Positions 5,673-11,343 of a stretch of DNA of 11,343 nucleotides are shown here, piece by piece; within the stretch, counting starts at the first letter, position 1; each line of letters opens with the position of its first letter. The translations under genes were made by a program, and so were the position numbers. The notes under the pieces were generated by a model, which saw nothing but the letters and a program-made list of their open reading frames with translations, searched no databases and was not told the origin of the DNA. Source of the stretch: Nitrospinaceae bacterium (lineage in GTDB: Bacteria > Nitrospinota > Nitrospinia > Nitrospinales > VA-1); NCBI GenBank assembly GCA_029261435.1, contig JAJDBI010000169.1, positions 1-11,343 of the forward strand, written 5' to 3'.

Positions 5673-5996
5673 TTAGATTTCGATGTAGAGACCGTCTTCT
5701 TCGACGGCAACTTTATAGGTGGGGGTGATATCCGAGCGGTTGAATTTGCAATATCCTTTTCTAATATTCCAGCCGCATGCATCTTTATGGCAGAAGACAA
5801 ACATATCTTTCAACACGCCCTGTCCCAGACTTCCCGAACAACAGCGGCACTGATCGGTGATGCAATAAAACTTAGCCTCAACCTGAAACAGTGCAAGGAC
5901 ATAGTCGATTTCGGTGTAATCATGCTTAAAGTGAATTTGTTTGCCAGTCCCTTCCGGCGGGACATCGCTGAGTTCTGAAATTTTAAGCTTAGACAT
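5673..5996 (-). CDS. Rieske-fold protein with Cys at the usual His ligand positions
   Basis: A 107-residue protein with the layout of a small Rieske ferredoxin: an N-terminal strand region with KISELSDVPPEG, ALFQVEAKFYCITD (35-48), the two ligand loops, then GWNIRKGYC and TYKVAVEEDGLYIEI at the end. Classical Rieske [2Fe-2S] proteins have C-x-H, 15-17 residues, then C-x2-H. Here the loops are C50-R-C52-C53, 16 residues, then C69-H70-K-D-A-C74-G-W. The spacing is right, but both histidine positions appear to carry cysteine; C45 and C83 are extra. It may bind a differently ligated cluster or zinc, or form disulfides. No signal peptide, so cytoplasmic. It follows the 90-aa gene with 2 nt between, so the pair is probably translationally coupled. 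The fold assignment is by pattern; a redox role is inferred. Confidence 0.8.
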   Translation of the reverse strand: MSKLKISELSDVPPEGTGKQIHFKHDYTEIDYVLALFQVEAKFYCITDQCRCCSGSLGQGVLKDMFVFCHKDACGWNIRKGYCKFNRSDITPTYKVAVEEDGLYIEI

Positions 5997-5998
5997 GA

Positions 5999-6271
5999 TC
6001 AGTCCTGTGGCAGGTAAGGACCATAACGGTCACGATAGTATTTTTCCAGATCCCAACGAAACCTTCCCTTCAGGTGAGGAAGTTCTTCAGCAACCTGATG
6101 GTCAAATGCTACATAATCCTGTGATTTCTTTTCGATATCCTCTTCCCTTTTGACATTAGGATCCAAATAGGAGTCGCCCAACGCCGAAGTCCCAACAATA
6201 AGACTCTGCCCTTTTTTAATCCAGCGGCCCAAAGTGAGCCTTTCTTCATCTGTTCCTGGTTCTATCGCCAT
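5999..6271 (-). CDS. Unrecognised 90-aa partner of the Rieske-like protein
   Basis: I do not recognise a family. The product is small, highly charged and soluble, without Cys, signal peptide or membrane segment. Visible parts: a charged start with RLTLGRWIKKGQSLIVGTSALG (partly hydrophobic, 11-32), an acidic/basic helical stretch (about 37-51), and an aromatic, basic C-terminus (67-87) with FRWDLEKYYRDRYGPYLP. Two histidines (58, 66) could be functional. AAGGA precedes the ATG at 6271 at a usable distance. Its TGA stop is 2 nt from the ATG of the Rieske-like gene, so the two are almost surely one transcription unit, and the product may be a binding partner or substrate-side subunit of that protein. 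Confidence 0.8.
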   Translation of the reverse strand: MAIEPGTDEERLTLGRWIKKGQSLIVGTSALGDSYLDPNVKREEDIEKKSQDYVAFDHQVAEELPHLKGRFRWDLEKYYRDRYGPYLPQD

Positions 6272-6519
6272 AACAACTTTTCCTTGGGAGAAAACAAAAT
6301 CAATGGTTTACTAAAAAACCCCTCAATACCCCCTACAGGGCACGAAAACTGAGGAAGAATATCACGTCCTCCCTGCCAGGGGGAAGCTTAAACACTGGCC
6401 CCACGCCGAGTGGCGGCGAGTGGTTGCAATGTCAGGGTGCAATAAGGTAGCATAAGTACCAATCCATTATCAATTTTGTCGTTAACTGCTTTAATTTATC
6501 GGAAAGTTAGAGGATATAT
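6272..6519. other. Divergent intergenic region with repeat copy
   Basis: No gene seen. It separates the minus-strand Rieske-like unit from the plus-strand TPR gene and must hold promoters for both, but I find no strong match. Structures visible: CCCTG-C-CAGGG (6371-6381), the right copy of the 17-bp repeat (6397-6413), and TTGCA-N9-TGCAA (6424-6442), which overlaps a weak plus-strand promoter-like pair TTGCAA/TAGCAT with an 18-nt spacer (6424-6453). Confidence 0.4.
6397..6413. repeat. 17-bp direct repeat, right copy
   Basis: Identical to 5656-5672 and in the same orientation. The two copies flank the Rieske-like gene pair and its upstream region. Here it is followed immediately by a degenerate near-repeat GGCGAGTGGTTG. 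Confidence 0.85.
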
Positions 6520-7050
6520 ATGTCGTCAGAACAGCAAGCGGAAAAAACTGCGGAAGAGCATTTCAAAGATGGCCTGGCATTCAGCAAACTGGGGGATGAT
6601 CGCAGAACTTTCGAATCGTACAAGAAAGCAATTGAACTCGATCCAGACCACTTTCTGGCTCATTTCAATATTGGAATACGCTATGGAAAACTACGCATGA
6701 ATCTGGAAGCTGCACAATCATTTCGGGAAGCATTGCGTTTAAAGCCAGAAGCACCAATGGTTCATTACAGCCTCGCCGTGGTCAGCAATTTAATTGGCGA
6801 AATGGAAGAAGCCTTCAAACATTATAAAGAAGCCATTCGCATCAACCCAGAGTTCGGCCGAGCCCACAGTAACATTGCCATGTTGTATTACGGACTCAAA
6901 CACGGCAAAGAGACCATTCATCACCTTGCCAAAGCAGCAGAGCTTTTCAAGCAAACGGGCGATGAGTTCATGGAAAAAAATGCCCGTGATCTGATTCAGG
7001 AATGTGGCAGGGAATTCAAACTGACTCCTGAAGACTGCGCGACCTTATGA
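6520..7050 (+). CDS. Tetratricopeptide-repeat (TPR) protein
   Basis: A 176-residue soluble protein made almost entirely of TPR helical pairs, which serve as protein-protein docking surfaces. Four repeats can be placed at about 11-44, 45-78, 79-112 and 113-146; the clearest are AFSKLGDDRRTFESYKKAIELDP and the EAFKHYKEAIRINP unit. The last is degenerate and is followed by a capping helix and a polar tail. No signal peptide or membrane segment, so cytoplasmic. AGAGGA precedes the ATG at a good distance. It lies 12 nt upstream of the FAD oxidoreductase gene on the same strand, so the two are likely cotranscribed and possibly physically associated. The partner is not evident from the sequence. Confidence 0.92.
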   Translation: MSSEQQAEKTAEEHFKDGLAFSKLGDDRRTFESYKKAIELDPDHFLAHFNIGIRYGKLRMNLEAAQSFREALRLKPEAPMVHYSLAVVSNLIGEMEEAFKHYKEAIRINPEFGRAHSNIAMLYYGLKHGKETIHHLAKAAELFKQTGDEFMEKNARDLIQECGREFKLTPEDCATL

Positions 7051-7062
7051 AGTTGATCAACA

Positions 7063-8439
7063 ATGGATTTTGATGTCGCTGTCATCGGCGGCGGTTCAGC
7101 GGGTTATTCTTCGGCATCTACCGCTCAATCGATGGGAGCCCGGGTAGTCATTATTGACCCCGGGCCTTTGGGTGGATTGTGCATTCTTAAGGGATGCATG
7201 CCGACCAAAACGATTTTGCGTTCTTCCGACATCATGGCTTTGATGCGTCGGGCCAAAGAGTTTGGCATTCAGTCTGTTGACCCGCAAGCTAATCTTTCCG
7301 ACATCAATGATCGTAAAAACAAACTCATCAAAGAGTTTGCCGATTATCGAATCGAGCAACTGAATGATCCCCGGTTCACGCTCATCCAGGAACAGGCAGA
7401 ATTCATCTCCCCACACGAAATCCGCGTTGGGGACAATACCCTCAAAGCAAAATCCTTCATCATCGCCACCGGTTCTGTGATCGCCGACTATCCCATTCCG
7501 GGTCTCGAAGAAACCGGGTTTGTCACCAGCGATGATGTTTTAAAAATGCGCGAAGCCCCAGAGTCGATCATTGTTCTGGGTGCCGGAGCAGTGGCGGTGG
7601 AGCTGGCACAATTTTTATTGCGCATCGGCGTTAAAGTAACGCTCCTGCAACGAAGCTCGCATATATTATCGACAGGCGACGAAGATCTGGCACGACCGGT
7701 CGAAACCCGACTCCGCGAAGAAGGCATGGATCTTTACACCGGAACAAAACTTCTGCGCGCCGAGAAGGACGAGAAAAACTCTGTTGTTTATTTCCAGCAT
7801 GAAGGAAAAGAAAAAAGTGTCCACGCCCAACTCATCCTGCAAGCGCTGGGACGAAGACCCAATATCGACAGCCTGCAACTGGAGTCAGCCGGTGTCGAAA
7901 CCCGGAAAGGCAGCATTACTGTCGACGCAAAAATGAAAACCAGTCAGCCGCATATTTTTGCAGTCGGTGACGTGAACGGAATTCATGAAGTAGTCCATAT
8001 CGCCATTCAGCAAGGCGAAGTGGCGGGTTACAACGCTATGCACCCTGATAACGAACGCGAGGTTGATGACCGTCTCAAGGCCTCAGTCGTTTTTACTGAC
8101 CCGGCAGTTGCAAGTGTAGGGTTAAGCGAAAAAGAATGTCAGGCCAGCAAGGTCTCATATCTGACAGCATCCTATTCCTTTGACGATCATGGCAAGTCGA
8201 TGTGCCTGGGAGAAACAGAAGGACACGTGAAACTACTTTGCGATCCTGTTTCTGGAAAAGTGTTGGGGGGACATATCGTTGGGCCGGAAGCAGGAGAGTT
8301 GATTCACGAGATCATCACCCTCATGCATTTTCGCGGCACAGTGAAAGACCTCGCAGAAATACCGCATTACCACCCTACTCTGGCAGAAATTTTAACCTAT
8401 CCCGCAGAAGAGCTGCTTGAACAATTGACCGGTGATTGA
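7063..8439 (+). CDS. FAD/NAD(P)-dependent disulfide oxidoreductase, dihydrolipoamide dehydrogenase superfamily
   Basis: A 458-residue flavoprotein of the Lpd / glutathione reductase / mercuric reductase superfamily. In order: FAD-binding GGGSAG (9-14), redox disulfide C40-ILKG-C45, IIATGS (133-138), NAD(P)-binding GAGAVAVE (173-180), the second FAD motif FAVGD (299-303), and the dimer interface with the His-Glu pair of HPTLAE (H437, E442). All catalytic residues are present. The disulfide segment GGLCILKGCMPTK differs from canonical Lpd (GGTCLNVGCIPSK), so it may be a related oxidoreductase rather than the glycine-cleavage L-protein, although that operon ends 3 nt away on the other strand. 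The first in-frame start after a stop is the ATG at 7063. It has no ribosome site; a perfect palindrome GTTGATCAAC occupies that place. Translation is probably coupled to the TPR gene. Confidence 0.92.
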   Translation: MDFDVAVIGGGSAGYSSASTAQSMGARVVIIDPGPLGGLCILKGCMPTKTILRSSDIMALMRRAKEFGIQSVDPQANLSDINDRKNKLIKEFADYRIEQLNDPRFTLIQEQAEFISPHEIRVGDNTLKAKSFIIATGSVIADYPIPGLEETGFVTSDDVLKMREAPESIIVLGAGAVAVELAQFLLRIGVKVTLLQRSSHILSTGDEDLARPVETRLREEGMDLYTGTKLLRAEKDEKNSVVYFQHEGKEKSVHAQLILQALGRRPNIDSLQLESAGVETRKGSITVDAKMKTSQPHIFAVGDVNGIHEVVHIAIQQGEVAGYNAMHPDNEREVDDRLKASVVFTDPAVASVGLSEKECQASKVSYLTASYSFDDHGKSMCLGETEGHVKLLCDPVSGKVLGGHIVGPEAGELIHEIITLMHFRGTVKDLAEIPHYHPTLAEILTYPAEELLEQLTGD

Positions 8440-8442
8440 CAA

Positions 8443-9789
8443 CTAAATCGCTTCCAGTTTCTCAGCCAAACGGTCCATTTCTTCGCGAGTGTTCAATTCC
8501 GTTACACAAATCAACAGACATTTTTTCAGGTCCGGGTAATAGGTCTCCAAGTCATAACCACCTATAATGCCGTCCTGTTTCAAGGCATGCAAAACTTCTT
8601 TCGCCGGACGAGGACATTCGAGGACAAATTCATTAAACGTATCTGTAGCAAAACGGATTTTATAATTCGCAACATGCGCCAGCCGGTTTTTTAAATAGTC
8701 GGCTTTTCTCAAGTTCAACACCGCCATCTCACGAAAACCCTGTTTCCCCAGAGTTGACATGAAAATAGCTGTAGCCAGAGCGCACAGCCCCTGATTAGTG
8801 CAAATATTGGAAGTGGCACGTTCGCGCCGTATGTGTTGCTCTCTGGTGGATAACGTCAGGACATAAGCGCGCTTGCCATTCTGGTCCACCGTTTCCCCAG
8901 CCAGGCGTCCCGGCATTTGTCTTAAAAATTTTTCCTGTGTCGCGAAAAAACCCACATAAGGTCCACCATAAGAAACCGGCAACCCCAATGACTGCCCTTC
9001 TCCCACGACAATATCCGCACCATGCGCTCCCGGTGCCTGCAAAATCCCCAAAGACAAAGCTTCCGCTACAGCGACGATCAGGAGGGTTCCATTTTCAATC
9101 AGCTTTTCTTTTAACGATGCATACTCTTCTACCGTCCCGAGAAAGTTTGGCGATTGCAAGACAACAGCAGATGTGTTCTCCGTAAGGTTATCAGTGATGG
9201 CAGAGATATCAGTTTTCCCTTTTTCATCAAAAGGGATTTCCTTGAGGTTGAAGTTACTCCCTCTAGTGTAAGTTTCTGTCACCTTACGGTATTCGGGGTG
9301 AACCCCTCGCGAAACCAGAAACTCCGTACGTCGGTTGACCCGATTGGACATCACCACTGCTTCGGCTAGAGCTGAAGCCCCGTCATACATGGAAGCGTTG
9401 GCAATCTCCATCCCGGTCAACAGACAGATCATAGTCTGAAATTCGTAAATGGCTTGAAGGGTACCCTGACTGACTTCCGGTTGATAGGGAGTGTAACTGG
9501 TGGCGAATTCACCACGAGAAATCAAATGATCTATCAAGACGGGTGAAAAATGGCGATAGGCTCCGGCACCTAGAAAAATGGAGCAGTCTTCAGCTGTGGC
9601 ATTTTTTTTCTGCAGTCGTTTCAGATATCCAGTCAGATCGCTCTCGGACAGACTCTCCGGCAGACCCAGCAGAGTATCTCCCAATTTCAATGAATCGGGA
9701 ATGCTTTCGAATAGAGCATCAATATTCTGCACGCCAATTTCGGCAAGCATTAACCTGATGTCCTGTTCTGTGTGGGGAATATACCTCAT
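8443..9789 (-). CDS. gcvPA: Glycine dehydrogenase (decarboxylating) subunit 1
   Basis: Half of the split P-protein of the glycine cleavage system, which decarboxylates glycine and passes the aminomethyl group to GcvH. The 448 residues are the normal length for GcvPA. Family signatures are the MRYIPHTEQDI start, FLGAGAYRHFSP (72-83), TSYTPYQPEVSQGTLQ (97-112) and NASMYDGASALAEA (131-144). The lysine that binds pyridoxal phosphate is in the partner GcvPB, which is not in this window: immediately downstream lies the convergent FAD oxidoreductase gene. The ATG at 9789 agrees with family N-termini but lacks a recognisable ribosome site; the 24-nt gap from gcvH carries a direct CTCCGA repeat instead. 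It is the last gene of the visible operon. Confidence 0.97.
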   Translation of the reverse strand: MRYIPHTEQDIRLMLAEIGVQNIDALFESIPDSLKLGDTLLGLPESLSESDLTGYLKRLQKKNATAEDCSIFLGAGAYRHFSPVLIDHLISRGEFATSYTPYQPEVSQGTLQAIYEFQTMICLLTGMEIANASMYDGASALAEAVVMSNRVNRRTEFLVSRGVHPEYRKVTETYTRGSNFNLKEIPFDEKGKTDISAITDNLTENTSAVVLQSPNFLGTVEEYASLKEKLIENGTLLIVAVAEALSLGILQAPGAHGADIVVGEGQSLGLPVSYGGPYVGFFATQEKFLRQMPGRLAGETVDQNGKRAYVLTLSTREQHIRRERATSNICTNQGLCALATAIFMSTLGKQGFREMAVLNLRKADYLKNRLAHVANYKIRFATDTFNEFVLECPRPAKEVLHALKQDGIIGGYDLETYYPDLKKCLLICVTELNTREEMDRLAEKLEAI

Positions 9790-9813
9790 AGGTCGGAGAA
9801 AGAATCGGAGGTT

Positions 9814-10203
9814 TTACTCCGTCTCCTTTTGACATTGTTCGGTGTATGCATCCGCATCGAGAAGGGATTCGACATCTTTTGCATTAGAAAGTTCAATCTC
9901 AACAATCCACCCTCCGCCGTAAGGCTCACTATTGACTTTTTCAGGGTTCGTCTCCAAATCCTTATTCACTGCCGAGACCTTGCCACTAGCCGGCGCATAA
10001 AGATCAGAAACAGTTTTCACAGACTCCACAACCCCGAAAGGGCTTTCCTGTTCAACAACACTACCCACTTCAGGTAGTTCTACAAAAACAATGTCTCCCA
10101 ACTGCTCCTGAGCAAATTCAGTGATTCCGACTACGGCTTTTTTGCCTTCAATGCGAATCCATTCATGTTCCTGCGTATACTTTAAATCCTTGGGGACCTC
10201 CAT
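9814..10203 (-). CDS. gcvH: Glycine cleavage system H protein
   Basis: The lipoylated carrier protein that shuttles the aminomethyl group from the P-protein to the T-protein and is reoxidised by the L-protein. It is 129 residues, the normal length. The lipoyl attachment site is K63 in GVVESVKTVSDLYAP, and the hammerhead-like fold signature ASGKVSAVN follows. The N-terminal YTQEHEWIRIEG is typical of the family. CGGAGG lies before the ATG. It is 21 nt downstream of gcvT and 24 nt upstream of gcvPA, so one operon. Confidence 0.98.
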   Translation of the reverse strand: MEVPKDLKYTQEHEWIRIEGKKAVVGITEFAQEQLGDIVFVELPEVGSVVEQESPFGVVESVKTVSDLYAPASGKVSAVNKDLETNPEKVNSEPYGGGWIVEIELSNAKDVESLLDADAYTEQCQKETE

Positions 10204-10224
10204 GACGCCTCCGTTAATTAGCGA

Positions 10225-11343
10225 TTAATCTTTTTTGACGCGGGTCGGTAAAAAAGGCGGCTTGACGACCTCAGCGGGCACGCTCAATTTCCTTATTTCA
10301 ACTTCCAGTTTCGTTCCGGGTTCCGCATATTCAGGGGATACATAACATAATCCGATGCCTGTATTCAAGGAGGGGGAAAAAGTTCCGCTGGTCAGTTCGC
10401 CAACAGGAGCCCCATTTTTCAGCACCCGATAATGCGGGCGTGGCACCCCACGGTCCAGCAGACGCACCCCTACCAGTTTGCGTCTATTCCCTTCATCCTT
10501 TTGTTTTTTAAGCTCTGCCTGCCCTATGAACTCATCCTTACCCAGCTTGATGACCCATCCTAACCCAGCTTCCAGCGGTCTGGAATCAGCATTAATTTCG
10601 TTACCATAGAGGGCGTAACCCATTTCCATTCTCAAGGTGTCCCTGGCTCCCAAACCGATAGGCTGAAGGTCAAACTCTTTACCGGCATCGAGTATGGCCC
10701 TGAAAAGAGGTTCAGCGTGGCCCGCATCAACATAAACTTCAAAACCATCTTCACCTGTGTATCCGGTGCGCGCGATGATGCTTGCAAAATTGTGGATTTT
10801 TTCTTTTTTAAAATGGTAGTATCTGATCTCACTCAAAGGAGTTTCACATAATTTCTGTAATAGAGCCTCTGAGTGTTTCCCTTGAATTGCCAATTGTGCC
10901 GTTTCATGACTGGTATTTCGAATCGTTGCATCGCAAGACCCGGCATTCTTTAAAATCCATTGAAAATCTTTTTCCGCATTCGACGCATTCACACAAAGGA
11001 AATAATGATCTTCAGAAAAACGGTGGACCAGCAAATCATCCACCACACCGCCGTTCTCCAAGCACATCAGGGTATAAAGGGCCTGATTGTCATGCATTGA
11101 GTCGATATCATTGGTCATCAGTTTTTGAATCAGGCTCTTGGCAGAAGGACCCTGTATCTCGATCTCGCCCATATGGCTGACATCGAATATGCCGACACCC
11201 TCGCGGACACATTGATGCTCCTGCATGACCCCTTGAAACTGAATGGGCATCTGCCATCCCGCAAAAGGAACCAGCTTGCCCCCAAGTTCTTTATGGATAC
11301 CAATCAAAGGGGTGGTTTTAAGGCTAGGGGAAGTTTCTTGAGA
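10225..11343 (-). CDS. gcvT: Glycine cleavage system T protein (aminomethyltransferase), 5'-truncated by window edge
   Basis: Transfers the one-carbon unit from aminomethyl-GcvH to tetrahydrofolate, releasing ammonia. Family signatures: FAGWQMPIQF near the N-terminus, IFDVSHMGEIEIQGPSA, ARTGYTGEDGFEVYV, and GLGARDTLRMEMGYALYGNEI in the folate-binding domain, ending in VVKPPFLP. The frame is open right to the edge: 12 codons beyond the TTG at 11307 still read family-like sequence (SLKTTPLIGIHKELGG), so that TTG is not the start and the true ATG lies just outside. The visible 372 residues are nearly full length. It is the first visible gene of gcvT-gcvH-gcvPA; any glycine riboswitch or promoter would be beyond the edge. 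Confidence 0.97.
   Translation of the reverse strand, partial: SQETSPSLKTTPLIGIHKELGGKLVPFAGWQMPIQFQGVMQEHQCVREGVGIFDVSHMGEIEIQGPSAKSLIQKLMTNDIDSMHDNQALYTLMCLENGGVVDDLLVHRFSEDHYFLCVNASNAEKDFQWILKNAGSCDATIRNTSHETAQLAIQGKHSEALLQKLCETPLSEIRYYHFKKEKIHNFASIIARTGYTGEDGFEVYVDAGHAEPLFRAILDAGKEFDLQPIGLGARDTLRMEMGYALYGNEINADSRPLEAGLGWVIKLGKDEFIGQAELKKQKDEGNRRKLVGVRLLDRGVPRPHYRVLKNGAPVGELTSGTFSPSLNTGIGLCYVSPEYAEPGTKLEVEIRKLSVPAEVVKPPFLPTRVKKD

Noticed and set aside
5656..5690. GCCGAGTGGTTAGA resembles the D-arm of a tRNA-Ser or tRNA-Leu, suggesting a tRNA-derived attachment site
   Set aside because: No acceptor, anticodon or T-arm sequence can be built around it; the TTA is simply the stop codon of the minus-strand gene next to the repeat.
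6488..6505. TCCGATAA on the minus strand, seven of eight matches to the sigma-28 -10 box
   Set aside because: No TAAA element at the proper distance.
1..11343. CRISPR array, transposase, integrase, toxin-antitoxin or rRNA/tRNA genes
   Set aside because: No regularly spaced repeats, recognisable mobile-element genes or structured RNA genes were found on either strand.

Overview
The window looks like chromosomal DNA of a flagellated, Gram-negative-type bacterium of moderate GC content. The evidence is a flagellin, a FliA-type (sigma-28) promoter, an enhancer-binding activator of sigma-54 with a FleQ/FlrA-like DNA-binding tail, and a split-type glycine cleavage system (separate GcvPA). The style recalls Nitrospinota or deltaproteobacteria-like lineages, but that placement is an impression from protein style, not a demonstrated one.

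Layout. (1) 1-4744 is a flagellar-flavoured block. A flagellin (2291-3136, +) is divergent from an unrecognised 192-aa protein (1469-2047, -). Downstream of the latter is a 328-aa disordered, lysine-free Q/E/R-rich protein (99-1085, -), preceded by an exact-consensus sigma-28 promoter. After the flagellin come an unrecognised 66-aa protein (3332-3532, +) and, on the other strand, a sigma-54 activator without a sensory domain (3689-4744, -). (2) 4745-6519 holds a cupin (4903-5298, -), a terminator built on a 12-bp tandem repeat, a possible 50-aa ORF, and a two-gene minus-strand unit (6271 to 5673). That unit encodes a 90-aa unknown followed by a Rieske-fold protein whose usual histidine ligand positions carry cysteines; it lies between two copies of an exact 17-bp repeat. 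(3) 6520-8439 holds a TPR protein and an FAD/NAD(P) disulfide oxidoreductase of the dihydrolipoamide dehydrogenase superfamily, both on +. (4) 8443-11343 is a gcvT-gcvH-gcvPA operon on -, running in from the right edge; gcvT is cut by the edge. It meets the oxidoreductase gene tail to tail with 3 nt between stop codons.

How they work together. GcvT, GcvH and GcvPA are three parts of the glycine cleavage complex; the catalytic GcvPB half of the P protein is not here. The convergent oxidoreductase could be the L-protein, but its active-site sequence is not the canonical Lpd one. The flagellin, the sigma-28-controlled disordered protein and the FleQ-like activator suggest a small satellite flagellar locus rather than a structural operon. 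The most unusual items are the Cys-substituted Rieske protein with its repeat-flanked partner, and the lysine-free protein under a perfect sigma-28 promoter.
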